A DNA stretch of 61,807 nucleotides from Ruthenibacterium lactatiformans (GTDB lineage: Bacteria > Bacillota > Clostridia > Oscillospirales > Ruminococcaceae), in assembly GCF_000949455.1 (NCBI RefSeq), contig NZ_JXXK01000023.1, positions 1-61,807 of the forward strand, written 5' to 3'. The notes under the pieces were generated by a model. It searched no databases, was not told where the DNA came from, and saw nothing but the letters and a program-made list of their open reading frames with translations. Below are positions 1 to 8,577 of this stretch, piece by piece. Position 1 is the stretch's first letter, and every line of letters begins with the position of its first letter. The translations under genes and the position numbers were made by a program.

Positions 1-9
1 AGGTCATTT

Positions 10-222
10 ATGGAATTTATCAATCAGGCAGTTACCGTTTTGCAGACCCTCGTTGTCGCCCTTGGCGCTGGCCTTGCCGTGTGGGGCGTGGTCAACCTCA
101 TGGAGGGGTACGGCAATGACAATCCCGGTGCCAAGAGCCAAGGAATCAAGCAGTTGATGGCCGGTGGTGGTGTGGTACTCATCGGCACGACCCTTATCCC
201 GCTCCTGTCTGGCCTGTTCTGA
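10..222 (+). CDS. Maff2-family conjugative element membrane protein
   Basis: A 70-residue protein with two hydrophobic segments (about residues 7-28 and 46-68) joined by a short polar loop with a GYGNDNPGAKSQG stretch. This matches the small Maff2-type protein found in Tn1549-like elements between the VirD4 coupling protein and the TrbL/VirB6-like gene. Its size and topology recall a pilin or VirB2-like subunit, so a role in the mating channel is inferred, not shown. The gene for the coupling protein would be expected just left of the window. It is followed by a 37-bp gap and the TrbL-like gene in the same direction. Confidence 0.85.
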   Translation: MEFINQAVTVLQTLVVALGAGLAVWGVVNLMEGYGNDNPGAKSQGIKQLMAGGGVVLIGTTLIPLLSGLF

Positions 223-259
223 TCCGGCAGCCCCAGCATAACCGAAAGGTGGTGAAATA

Positions 260-1129
260 TTGGGATTTATCCTTGAAAAAATCGAAGAAGCCATAAAAGA
301 GCTTCTGATCGGCTGGATTGAAAGCAACATGACCAATATGTTCACCGATGTCAACGACAAGGTAGGGACGATAGCTGCTGAGGTAGGCAAAACGCCCTCT
401 TCATGGGATAGCAGCATATACCAGATGATCCGGGGACTATCCGAAAATGTGATAGTCCCCATCGCTGGTATCATCATCACCTTTGTCCTGTGTTACGAGC
501 TGATCTCCATGATCACCGAGAAAAACAACTTGCATGACATGGACACATGGATGTTCTTCAAGTGGTTCTTCAAGGCGGCTGTGGCGATCTACCTCGTTAC
601 CAATACCTTTGACATTGTGATGGCGGTCTTCGACATCGGTCAGAATGTCGTAGCCGGTGCAGCCGGTGTCATAAGCGGCGACACGAACATCGACATCGAA
701 TCCACTCTTGAACAAATGCGCGCCAGCATGGAAACGATGGGCATTGGCGAACTGCTCGGCTTGTCCATAGAGACGCTGCTGATCAGCCTGTGCCTCAAGA
801 TCATGTCGATTCTCATCACGGTCATTCTCTATGGCCGTATGATTGAGATTTATTGCACCGTGAGCATCGCGCCCATTCCCATTGCGACGATGAGCAACCG
901 CGAATGGGGCAGCATCGGCACGAACTACCTCAAAGGGCTGTTCGCGCTGGCATTCCAAGGCTTCCTCATCATGGTGTGCGTTGCGATCTATGCCGTGCTC
1001 ATCAACAACATGATCATCGCAGCCAATATCCACTCGGCGCTGTTCTCGGTGGCAGCTTATACGGTCATCCTCTGCTTCTCCCTGTTCAAGACAGGTTCGC
1101 TTGCAAAGTCACTATTCAATGCCCACTGA
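260..1129 (+). CDS. TrbL/VirB6-like conjugal transfer membrane protein (CD1112-type)
   Basis: A 289-residue polytopic membrane protein that starts at a TTG preceded by AAAGGTGG. Hydrophobic segments lie at about residues 60-85, 95-125, 165-190, 225-250 and 258-285, the usual layout of TrbL/VirB6-like inner-membrane channel components in Firmicutes conjugative elements. The N-terminal ~50 residues are amphipathic (IEEAIKELLIGWIESN). It lies between the Maff2-like gene and the VirB4 module, the standard order in Tn1549-type elements, and probably forms part of the membrane pore of the type IV secretion machine. No catalytic motif is expected. Confidence 0.85.
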   Translation: MGFILEKIEEAIKELLIGWIESNMTNMFTDVNDKVGTIAAEVGKTPSSWDSSIYQMIRGLSENVIVPIAGIIITFVLCYELISMITEKNNLHDMDTWMFFKWFFKAAVAIYLVTNTFDIVMAVFDIGQNVVAGAAGVISGDTNIDIESTLEQMRASMETMGIGELLGLSIETLLISLCLKIMSILITVILYGRMIEIYCTVSIAPIPIATMSNREWGSIGTNYLKGLFALAFQGFLIMVCVAIYAVLINNMIIAANIHSALFSVAAYTVILCFSLFKTGSLAKSLFNAH

Positions 1130-1144
1130 GAAAGGAGGGTCAAC

Positions 1145-1831
1145 TTGAAGAAATACTCCGTGATCTACGCCGACCCTCCGTGGCGGTACAAGGTCTACTC
1201 AAAGAAGGGGCTTGGCCGCTCAGCGGAAAGCCATTACCCGACCATGAGCCTTGAAGACATCAAGGCTCTGCCTATTGGAGAGCTTGCAGCAAAAGACTGT
1301 GCGCTCTTCATGTGGATTACCTTCCCCTGTATGCAGGAGGCGTTCCAAGTCCTTGAAGCATGGGGATTTGAATACAAAACGACGGCTTTTGTCTGGATCA
1401 AGCAGAACCGGGTGTCCGACAGTCTCTTTTGGGGCATGGGGTACTGGACACGGGCGAATGCTGAACTCTGCATCCTTGCAACGAAAGGCCATCCCAAACG
1501 GGCAAGCCCCGGTGTGCATCAGGTCATCATGAGCCACATCGAAGAGCACTCCAAGAAACCGGAGGAAGCCCGCAACCGCATCGTCCAGCTCATGGGCGAT
1601 GTCCCGCGCATCGAACTTTTCGCCCGCCAGTCCCCCGAAGGCTGGGATGTATGGGGCAATGAGGTCGAATGCAGCATCACGCTTGGAAAGGAGGTTCCCA
1701 ATGGCGTTTGTACCGGTCCCGAAGGACCTGAATCGTGTCAAGACGAAGGTCATGTTCAACCTGACAAAGCGGCAGCTCATCTGCTTTGCGCTGGCTGCGG
1801 CAGCGGGTGTTCCGATCTTCTTCCTGACTAA
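1145..1831 (+). CDS. MT-A70 family adenine DNA methyltransferase
   Basis: The catalytic DPPW motif is at residues 10-13 (YADPPWRY), followed by the TMSLEDIKALPI region and an ARQSPEGWDVWGNE ending typical of MT-A70-type N6-adenine methyltransferases of mobile elements. AGGAGGG precedes the start. No restriction endonuclease is adjacent, so this is an orphan modifier, probably to protect the element or alter host methylation. The family homology ends near residue 178. The remaining ~50 residues are read in a different frame through the Shine-Dalgarno site and first 131 bp of the PrgI gene, and they look like a non-conserved tail. The stop position is clear, but the tail may be a recent extension. 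Confidence 0.88.
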   Translation: MKKYSVIYADPPWRYKVYSKKGLGRSAESHYPTMSLEDIKALPIGELAAKDCALFMWITFPCMQEAFQVLEAWGFEYKTTAFVWIKQNRVSDSLFWGMGYWTRANAELCILATKGHPKRASPGVHQVIMSHIEEHSKKPEEARNRIVQLMGDVPRIELFARQSPEGWDVWGNEVECSITLGKEVPNGVCTGPEGPESCQDEGHVQPDKAAAHLLCAGCGSGCSDLLPD

Positions 1832-2084
1832 GCCCAGCCTCGGCATCTCCACTTCGGCAATGCTGATGGTGGTCATCATGCTCCCGTTTATCTTCTTCGC
1901 TCTCTATGAGAAGGACGGGCAACCGGCTGAAAAAATCCTCGGTCATGTGATCAAGTCCATGTTTTTGAGGGATAAGGTGCGGCCATACCGCACGAGCAAC
2001 CTATACGCTGCGCTCCAGCAGGAAATCAAAGAGAAGGAGGAATTGCAGATTGCACAGCAGCACGAAAAAGGCCGCAGAGCCTAA
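1701..2084 (+). CDS. PrgI family conjugal transfer protein
   Basis: A 127-residue protein starting at ATG 1701, seven bases after AAAGGAGG. An in-frame extension upstream exists but lies inside the methyltransferase gene. Two membrane segments (about residues 25-43 and 47-66, around FALAAAAGVPIFFLTKPSLG) are followed by a charged C-terminal tail. PrgI-like proteins sit directly upstream of the VirB4 ATPase in Gram-positive conjugation operons and are thought to anchor it at the membrane (VirB3-like). Its end overlaps the VirB4 start by 35 bp, which suggests coupled translation. Confidence 0.88.
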   Translation: MAFVPVPKDLNRVKTKVMFNLTKRQLICFALAAAAGVPIFFLTKPSLGISTSAMLMVVIMLPFIFFALYEKDGQPAEKILGHVIKSMFLRDKVRPYRTSNLYAALQQEIKEKEELQIAQQHEKGRRA

Positions 2085-4485
2085 GCGGCTTACCAAAAAC
2101 GGCAAGGTGTACGGCGATCTTCTCTCCGCTGAGGAAAAGAAGAAGCTGGTCCTGCAGAAGAAAAAGGCCAAGAAGACAAAGAAAGTCCGTCAGTCGGCGC
2201 AGCAGACTATCCCCTATGTGGAGATGTGCCGCGACGGCATCTGCAAGGTCAACAGCCGCCTCTACACAAAGACTATCCGTTTCAACGACATCAACTACCA
2301 GCTCGCCCAGAACGAGGACAAAACGGCTATCTTTGAGAACTGGTGCGACTTTTTGAACTACTTTGACAGCTCGATTTTTGTCCAGTTCTCCTTTATCAAC
2401 CAGAGGACGAGCATCAGCGAGTTCAAGAAGCAGATCGACATCCCGGAGCAGGATGACGAGTTCAACGACATCCGCAGCGAGTATTCCGAGATGCTGCAAA
2501 ACCAGCTCACGAAGGGCAACAACGGCCTCATCAAGCGCAAGTACATTACCTTCGGCATTGAGGCCGACTCCCTGCGCATGGCGAAGGCCAAGCTGGATCG
2601 GATTGAGACGGACATCCTCAATAATTTCAAAACCCTCGGTGTGAAGACCGAGCCGCTGTCCGGCTACGAACGGCTGAAAGTGCTCCATGATGTGTTCAAC
2701 ATGGACTCGAACGAGCCGTTCCGCTTCTCCTTTGACATGGTAGCCCGGACGGGACTCAGCAGCAAAGATTTCATCGCGCCCACTTCCTTCGACTTCCGTG
2801 AAGGCAAGTGCTTCAAGATGGGCAAGGCCATCGGCGCAGTGAGCTTCCTGCAAATCCTCGCGCCGGAACTCAATGACCGGATGCTGGCTGACTTCCTCGA
2901 CATGGACAGCAACATCACGGTCAATCTTCATATCCGCACGATTGATCAGGCGAAAGCCATCAAGAGTATCAAGATGAAGATTACTGACCTCGACAAGATG
3001 AAAATTGAAGAGCAGAAGAAGGCCGTGAGAAGCGGATATGACATGGAAATCATCCCGTCCGACCTTGCCACCTACGGCGGTGAGGCCAAGCGCCTGTTGC
3101 AGGACCTTCAGACGCGCAACGAGAGAATGTTCCTTGTGACCATCCTCATCATGAATACCGCTGCCTCCCGCCAGAAGCTCGAAAATGCCATCTTCCAGAC
3201 GGCTTCCATTGCCCAGAAATACAACTGTGCGCTCAAGCGGCTGGACTTCCAGCAGGAAGAAGGGCTGATGTCCTCTCTCCCGATTGGCCTGAATCAGATC
3301 GAGATTGAGCGCGGGCTGACCACCTCTTCGACGGCGGTGTTCGTCCCGTTCACGACGCAGGAGCTTTTTCAGAGCGGCGAGGCGCTGTATTACGGGCTGA
3401 ACGCGCTCTCCAACAACATGATCATGGTTGACCGCAAGCAGCTCAAAAACCCGAACGGTCTGATCCTCGGCACCCCCGGCTCCGGCAAGAGCTTTTCGGC
3501 GAAGCGGGAAATGACCAACGCCTTCCTCATCACAGAGGATGACATCATCGTCTGCGATCCCGAGGCGGAGTATTATCCCCTTGTGCAGAAGCTCGGCGGT
3601 CAGGTCATCCGCATCTCGCCGGTGAGCACCGACTACATCAACCCGCTGGACATCAATGTGAACTACTCGGAAGAGGAAAACCCGCTGACTTTGAAGTCTG
3701 ATTTCATCCTCTCCATGTGTGAGCTGATTGTGGGCGGCAAGGATGGGCTGCAACCGGTGGAAAAGACCATCATCGACCGCAGCGTCCGCAAGGTGTATCA
3801 GGACTACCTTGCCGATCCGGTCCCTGAGAAGATGCCTATTCTCGAAGACCTCTACAACATCCTGCGCAGTCAGAGTGAGCCGGAGGCACAGCGGATTGCC
3901 ACTGCCCTTGAAATCTATGTGCATGGCTCGCTGAATGTCTTCAATCACCGGACGAATGTGGATGTGAATAATCGCTTCGTCTGCTATGACATCAAGCAGC
4001 TCGGAAAGCAGCTCAAAAAGCTGGGGATGCTCATTGTGCAGGATCAGGTCTGGAACCGCGTGACCATCAACCGTGCCCAGCACAAGGCGACGCGCTATTA
4101 CATGGACGAGTTCCACCTTCTGCTCAAGGAAGAGCAGACAGCGGCATACAGTGTCGAGATTTGGAAGCGGTTCCGTAAATGGGGCGGCATCCCCACCGGG
4201 ATCACGCAGAATGTCAAGGATTTGCTGGCTTCCCGTGAGATCGAGAACATCTTCGAGAACTCCGACTTCGTTTACCTTCTGAACCAGGCATCCGGCGACC
4301 GGCAGATTCTCTCGAAGGCGCTGAACATCTCGCCCAGCCAGCAGAACTACATCACCAATTCCAACGCCGGTGAAGGCTTGATCTTCTACGGCTCGACCAT
4401 CGTCCCCTTCAAGGATGACTTCCCGAAGGACACGATGCTCTATCGTTACATGACCACCAAACCCGAAGAAACCTTGCAGAATTAA
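2050..4485 (+). CDS. VirB4/TraE-like conjugation ATPase (CD1110-type)
   Basis: An 811-residue cytoplasmic ATPase that powers the type IV secretion channel. Walker A is at about residues 473-481 (GTPGSGKSF), Walker B at about 685-688 (MDEFH), and a conserved C-terminal ITQNVKDLL segment follows. The N-terminal ~450 residues correspond to the VirB4 N-domain. The start is a TTG nine bases after the AAGGAGG at 2034-2040, inside the end of the PrgI gene. Length and motifs agree with intact family members. It is essential for transfer in related elements and marks this operon as a conjugative, not merely mobilisable, element. Confidence 0.95.
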   Translation: MHSSTKKAAEPKRLTKNGKVYGDLLSAEEKKKLVLQKKKAKKTKKVRQSAQQTIPYVEMCRDGICKVNSRLYTKTIRFNDINYQLAQNEDKTAIFENWCDFLNYFDSSIFVQFSFINQRTSISEFKKQIDIPEQDDEFNDIRSEYSEMLQNQLTKGNNGLIKRKYITFGIEADSLRMAKAKLDRIETDILNNFKTLGVKTEPLSGYERLKVLHDVFNMDSNEPFRFSFDMVARTGLSSKDFIAPTSFDFREGKCFKMGKAIGAVSFLQILAPELNDRMLADFLDMDSNITVNLHIRTIDQAKAIKSIKMKITDLDKMKIEEQKKAVRSGYDMEIIPSDLATYGGEAKRLLQDLQTRNERMFLVTILIMNTAASRQKLENAIFQTASIAQKYNCALKRLDFQQEEGLMSSLPIGLNQIEIERGLTTSSTAVFVPFTTQELFQSGEALYYGLNALSNNMIMVDRKQLKNPNGLILGTPGSGKSFSAKREMTNAFLITEDDIIVCDPEAEYYPLVQKLGGQVIRISPVSTDYINPLDINVNYSEEENPLTLKSDFILSMCELIVGGKDGLQPVEKTIIDRSVRKVYQDYLADPVPEKMPILEDLYNILRSQSEPEAQRIATALEIYVHGSLNVFNHRTNVDVNNRFVCYDIKQLGKQLKKLGMLIVQDQVWNRVTINRAQHKATRYYMDEFHLLLKEEQTAAYSVEIWKRFRKWGGIPTGITQNVKDLLASREIENIFENSDFVYLLNQASGDRQILSKALNISPSQQNYITNSNAGEGLIFYGSTIVPFKDDFPKDTMLYRYMTTKPEETLQN

Positions 4486-4499
4486 GGAGGACTACCATT

Positions 4500-5126
4500 A
4501 TGAAAAAGAATATGAATGAGAACTTTGAGATCACCGTTGACGAGATGACCGAGATTTTCGGCGATACGCCGGTTGAGATGAGCTTCCGCGAGGTCAAGGA
4601 AGGCATGGACAGCTTCTTCGGCCTGATGGGGCTGACCGTGGAGCTGGTCAACCTGATCCGCAAGGAGGACGAGCTGAAAAAGCACCACCGCGCTTACCTC
4701 CATGTCCGCGAGGAAATCGCCGAGTGCGCCAATGAGGCGACGGAGGTCATCGGCGGTATTCTCGACTCCATTCAGGAGAAAGAACACATCTACCGTGTGT
4801 CCGGCTCTCCTTCCGCTTTTGATATGGATGAGGAAGACGAGTATGAGGATGATTTCGTCACCATCCCCAAGGAGAAGTACGACAGCATGATTGAGGATCT
4901 GCTGACGATGGCCGAGCTGATCGACATGGTATCGGATATGCGCACCAAGGATGTCCGCGCCATTCAGGAGTTTGGCAAGTTCATCCCGGCCTATGCCGCC
5001 TATGAGCGCAATCGTCTTTCCCTGTACCGCGAAGCGGCGAAGGAGGCCGAGTCCATCATCGACCGCTGGGAGGATGAGCTGGACGATGACGAGGACTACG
5101 AGCCGGACGAGTATTTCTCCGACTGA
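4500..5126 (+). CDS. Acidic conserved protein of Tn1549-like elements, unknown function
   Basis: A 208-residue soluble protein I cannot name. It is strongly acidic (stretches such as DMDEEDEYEDD near residue 100 and a C-terminal run of Asp/Glu/Tyr ending DEYFSD) and largely helical. No signal peptide or membrane segment is visible. A good AAGGAGG precedes ATG 4500, 14 bp after the VirB4 stop, so it belongs to the transfer operon. The acidic surface is compatible with binding a basic partner or mimicking DNA, but this is speculation. The next methyltransferase follows without a gap. Confidence 0.7.
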   Translation: MKKNMNENFEITVDEMTEIFGDTPVEMSFREVKEGMDSFFGLMGLTVELVNLIRKEDELKKHHRAYLHVREEIAECANEATEVIGGILDSIQEKEHIYRVSGSPSAFDMDEEDEYEDDFVTIPKEKYDSMIEDLLTMAELIDMVSDMRTKDVRAIQEFGKFIPAYAAYERNRLSLYREAAKEAESIIDRWEDELDDDEDYEPDEYFSD

Positions 5127-6110
5127 TTGCGCATCAAGTCTCGCAGAAAGGAGGGAGTCCCCATACAGCTTGATCACATTTACACCGGCGATTGTCTCGA
5201 AGTCCTCAAAACGCTGCCCGATGAAAGCGTCCATTGCTGCATCACCTCCCCGCCGTATTACGCGCTGCGTGATTACGGTGTGGACGGGCAGATCGGCAGA
5301 GAGGCAACGCCAAAGGAATACATCTCGCGCCTGACGGAAGTGTTCACCGAAGTCAGGCGCGTACTGCGCTCAGACGGGACGCTCTGGCTTAACATCTCCG
5401 ACACCTATGCCGGGAAAGGCAATCAGGGCGGCTATGTGGACGCAAAGAATCCCAAGGGCAGAAACGGTCAGGCTGTGGCTCTCAACTACAAGGTTGAGGG
5501 CTGCAAGCCCAAGGATATGATCGGCATCCCGTGGATGCTGGCCTTTTCGCTCCGCGACTCCGGCTGGTATTTGCGCAATGACATTATCTGGATGAAAGAA
5601 AACCCGATGCCGGAAAGCGTCAAAGACCGCTGCGCCCGCTGCTATGAGCATATCTTTCTGTTCTCGAAGTCACGGAAGTATTTCTTTGACTACAAGGCCA
5701 TTTCCGAGCCGATTGCTCCCGGAACGGTAAGCAGGCTCAAGCGCGGGGTCAAGGGAAGCAACAAATACGGGGAGCCGATCCCCGGACAGGCAAAGCAGCA
5801 GACCATCAACCTGTGCCGTGAACACGGTGCTATCTCCGATGAGATGATCAATCCGCTGCGTAACAAGCGGGATGTCTGGATTATCAACACCGTCCCCTTC
5901 AAAGGCGGTCACTATGCCGCATACCCGCCGAAGCTGGTTGAAACCTGTCTGCTTGCCGGATGCCCGAAAGACGGCGTTGTCCTTGATCCCTTCATAGGCA
6001 GCGGCACAACCGGTATGGTCGCAAAGCAGCTTGACCGTCACTATGTCGGAATTGAGTTAAACCCTGAATACAAGGAACTTGCCGAGGCGCGGATTGGAGG
6101 TGAAATCTGA
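5127..6110 (+). CDS. Site-specific DNA methyltransferase (TSPPY type)
   Basis: Motif IV TSPPYYALRDYG lies about 40 residues from the start, and the SAM-binding DPFIGSGTTG motif is near the C-terminus. This order (IV before I) is that of beta-class N4-cytosine or N6-adenine methyltransferases. The start is uncertain. TTG 5127 directly abuts the previous stop and has no ribosome site. The only strong Shine-Dalgarno (AAAGGAGGG, 5147-5155) is placed for an in-frame ATA at 5163, which would give a protein starting QLDHIYTGDCLEV, the usual family N-terminus. No endonuclease is nearby, so it is a second orphan methyltransferase, probably protecting transferred DNA from host restriction. Confidence 0.88.
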   Translation: MRIKSRRKEGVPIQLDHIYTGDCLEVLKTLPDESVHCCITSPPYYALRDYGVDGQIGREATPKEYISRLTEVFTEVRRVLRSDGTLWLNISDTYAGKGNQGGYVDAKNPKGRNGQAVALNYKVEGCKPKDMIGIPWMLAFSLRDSGWYLRNDIIWMKENPMPESVKDRCARCYEHIFLFSKSRKYFFDYKAISEPIAPGTVSRLKRGVKGSNKYGEPIPGQAKQQTINLCREHGAISDEMINPLRNKRDVWIINTVPFKGGHYAAYPPKLVETCLLAGCPKDGVVLDPFIGSGTTGMVAKQLDRHYVGIELNPEYKELAEARIGGEI

Positions 6111-8314
6111 TGCCGCATGATGAATTGAAGCCCAAAGACCGGGTTGTCCTGCGGATGACCAGAGACGGCGCAGTGGAAGAAAACCTCACCGAAGGCACCT
6201 CAGAAAAAGTGTCAAAACGGCTTGAGGACGCCCAACTTGTTGCGCCCCACGACACGGAAACCGGCGATATTGCCGAAGAGGTCAAGAAGCGGCGGCAGCT
6301 TCGTCCTGATGAGCTGGAAGACGCAGTGAGTCAGGCTCAAGCCGAAACACAGTCCGCAGATGCGGCGCAAGAGTACAATCCGGGCGATCTACCCGTCAGC
6401 GATGATCCCACATCTCACACTCTGCACTCTGAGACATACCGCACCCATTCCGTTGACTACGGAAAAGCATTTGCCGATACCGCTGTTACCGGTAAGGTCA
6501 GCAGACCTCGCGCTGAAAGGCAGATTGATGGAGAGTCCGTTCTGGAAAGAGCGGCGGAAACCTCCGCAGAGATGCCGGACCTTGACGATGATGCCCCAGC
6601 TTCCAGACGGATTGAACGGTTGGAGCGAAAATCTCAGAAGGCGCATGAGCGTCTGGATGCCGCCCGTGAGAAGCTGCCCACCAAGAAGGTGTTGAAAAAA
6701 GAGCGCGTCTTTGACGAGGAAACCGGTAAAGGCAAAACCCGCCTCTACTTTGAAGACGAGCTGAAAGTCCCCAAGGGACAGAGCAAATTGCAGTTTGAGG
6801 CAGACAAGACCGTCCGCAAGGTCGGCGATACGCTTGCCTCTGGCATCCACGGCAAAATCCATGAGGTGGAGCAGGAAAACTCCGGTGTAGAAGCTGCCCA
6901 TAAGACAGAGATTGCCGCCGAGTCCGTTGTCCGCCACTACCAGCATCATACAGAGCGCAGTGCAAACAAGCCGTTCGAGAAGGTGTCCAAGCTGGAGCAG
7001 AAGGCCGAGGCCGCTGACCGGAAGCTCCATTTTGAGAAGACGGTTGCCGAAAACCCTGAGATGAAGGCTTCCCGAGCCAATATGAACAAGCACTACCAGA
7101 AGCAGCACATCAAGAAGGAATACGCTGCGGCTCGCAAGGCCGGGGCGCAAACGGCCTCCACCGCCACCAAGTCCACCGCTAAAACCGTCCGAGAGAAAGC
7201 GTCGGATAAGGTCAAGGACTTTATCGCCAAGAACAAAAAGGTCTTTGCTTGGCTGGGAGCTGGCTTGATGATTCTGATCCTGTTGTCTGCTGGGATTAGC
7301 TCCTGCACGGCAATGTTCACCTCTACCACTTCGTCTGTCATCGCCACTTCCTACCTCAGTGAGGACGATGCCATGACCGGCGCGGAGGCGCAGTATTGTC
7401 AGATGGAGGCGGAGCTGCAATCGTATCTGAATAACTACGAGAGCACGCACGACTACGATGAGTACCACTTTGACCTTGATACGATTGAGCACGATCCCTA
7501 TGTGCTGATCTCCATTCTATCCTCCTTCAATGAGGGAGAGTTCACACTGGACGAAATTCAGGGGCTTCTTCAAACGCTCTTTGACCGGCAATACATCCTC
7601 ACCGAAGATGTGGAGGTTGAGGTACGCTACCGGACAGAGACCCGTACCGGGACAACGACTGTCACCGATCCCGAAACCGGCGAGACCAGCACGGAAACTT
7701 ACACCTATGAGGTCGAAGTGCCGTATAACTACTACATCTGTACTGTCACGCTGGAAAACTTTGACCTCTCCCATTTGCCGGTCTACATCATGAATGAAGA
7801 CCAGCTCTCCATGTACTCAGCCTATATGTCAACGCTGGGCAACCGCGAGGATTTGTTCCCCGGCTCCGGCTATGTGGACAAGTACATTGAAAACCCACCC
7901 GATGACTACACGGTCAATGCGGAGTATCTGACGGACGAGAAGTTCGCAACTCTCATCGCAGAGGCAGAAAAATATCTCGGCTACCCGTATGTTTGGGGCG
8001 GCTCAAATCCGTCCACTTCCTTTGACTGTTCGGGATTCGTCAGTTATGTTCTCACAAACAGCGGACTTGTCAACACCGGGCGGCTGGGTGCGCAGGGGCT
8101 TTACAATGTCTGTTCGCCTGTTTCCAGCGCCGATGTGAAGCCGGGGGATCTCGTCTTCTTTGTCGGCACTTATGACACGCCGGGCGTGTCCCATGTGGGC
8201 ATCTATGTGGGCGACAATGTGATGTTGCACTGCGGCGATCCCATCCAGTACACATCCATCAACACTTCCTATTGGCAATCCCACTTTTATGCCTTTGGAA
8301 GACCCAACTACTAA
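6110..8314 (+). CDS. CD1108-family conjugation protein with NlpC/P60 peptidoglycan hydrolase domain
   Basis: A 734-residue, VirB1-like cell wall-degrading component. The first ~375 residues are charged and helical, rich in Lys and Glu, and predicted cytoplasmic. A single membrane segment (about 378-400) follows. The C-terminal NlpC/P60 domain (about 620-734) carries the triad Cys640 (FDCSGF), His695 (GVSHVG) and His707 (MLHCGD). The enzyme would sit outside the membrane and locally cleave peptidoglycan to open a path for the mating channel. ATG 6110 overlaps the methyltransferase stop. Length and architecture match the CD1108-type proteins of clostridial elements. Confidence 0.9.
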   Translation: MPHDELKPKDRVVLRMTRDGAVEENLTEGTSEKVSKRLEDAQLVAPHDTETGDIAEEVKKRRQLRPDELEDAVSQAQAETQSADAAQEYNPGDLPVSDDPTSHTLHSETYRTHSVDYGKAFADTAVTGKVSRPRAERQIDGESVLERAAETSAEMPDLDDDAPASRRIERLERKSQKAHERLDAAREKLPTKKVLKKERVFDEETGKGKTRLYFEDELKVPKGQSKLQFEADKTVRKVGDTLASGIHGKIHEVEQENSGVEAAHKTEIAAESVVRHYQHHTERSANKPFEKVSKLEQKAEAADRKLHFEKTVAENPEMKASRANMNKHYQKQHIKKEYAAARKAGAQTASTATKSTAKTVREKASDKVKDFIAKNKKVFAWLGAGLMILILLSAGISSCTAMFTSTTSSVIATSYLSEDDAMTGAEAQYCQMEAELQSYLNNYESTHDYDEYHFDLDTIEHDPYVLISILSSFNEGEFTLDEIQGLLQTLFDRQYILTEDVEVEVRYRTETRTGTTTVTDPETGETSTETYTYEVEVPYNYYICTVTLENFDLSHLPVYIMNEDQLSMYSAYMSTLGNREDLFPGSGYVDKYIENPPDDYTVNAEYLTDEKFATLIAEAEKYLGYPYVWGGSNPSTSFDCSGFVSYVLTNSGLVNTGRLGAQGLYNVCSPVSSADVKPGDLVFFVGTYDTPGVSHVGIYVGDNVMLHCGDPIQYTSINTSYWQSHFYAFGRPNY

Positions 8315-8331
8315 CCGAAAGGAGCGTTTTT

Positions 8332-8577
8332 ATGAACCCGAAATATCAGAAGGTCTGCGCGGAAATCGCCAAAACCGAGAAGAAGGTCGAGGACCTGCAG
8401 GGGCAGCTCAAGGAGCTGTACGACAAGAAAACCGAGCTGGAAAACCTTGAAATCGTCAACACCGTCCGTGCGATGGTCATGGACAAGGATCAGATTATGG
8501 CGTTCCTTGCCGCGATGAAGGACGGCAAGGCGGAAAAGCCTACCACTACCCAGCAGGAGGTGACGGACAATGACTAA
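8332..8577 (+). CDS. DUF4315 family protein
   Basis: An 81-residue, mostly coiled-coil protein (VCAEIAKTEKKVEDLQGQL) of the DUF4315 family, found in this exact place in Tn1549-like transfer operons. The start is ATG 8332, after GAAAGGAGCG; an in-frame extension upstream overlaps the NlpC/P60 gene and is less likely. The C-terminus is polar and unstructured. Its end overlaps the next gene by 8 bp. It probably acts as an assembly or scaffold factor in the transfer apparatus; the function is unproven. Confidence 0.85.
   Translation: MNPKYQKVCAEIAKTEKKVEDLQGQLKELYDKKTELENLEIVNTVRAMVMDKDQIMAFLAAMKDGKAEKPTTTQQEVTDND

Noticed and set aside
2026..4116. A 696-codon open frame on the - strand across the VirB4 gene
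   Set aside because: It is the antisense shadow of a strongly conserved gene. The translation is low-complexity (Leu/His/Val-rich) with no domain, and no ribosome site was seen.
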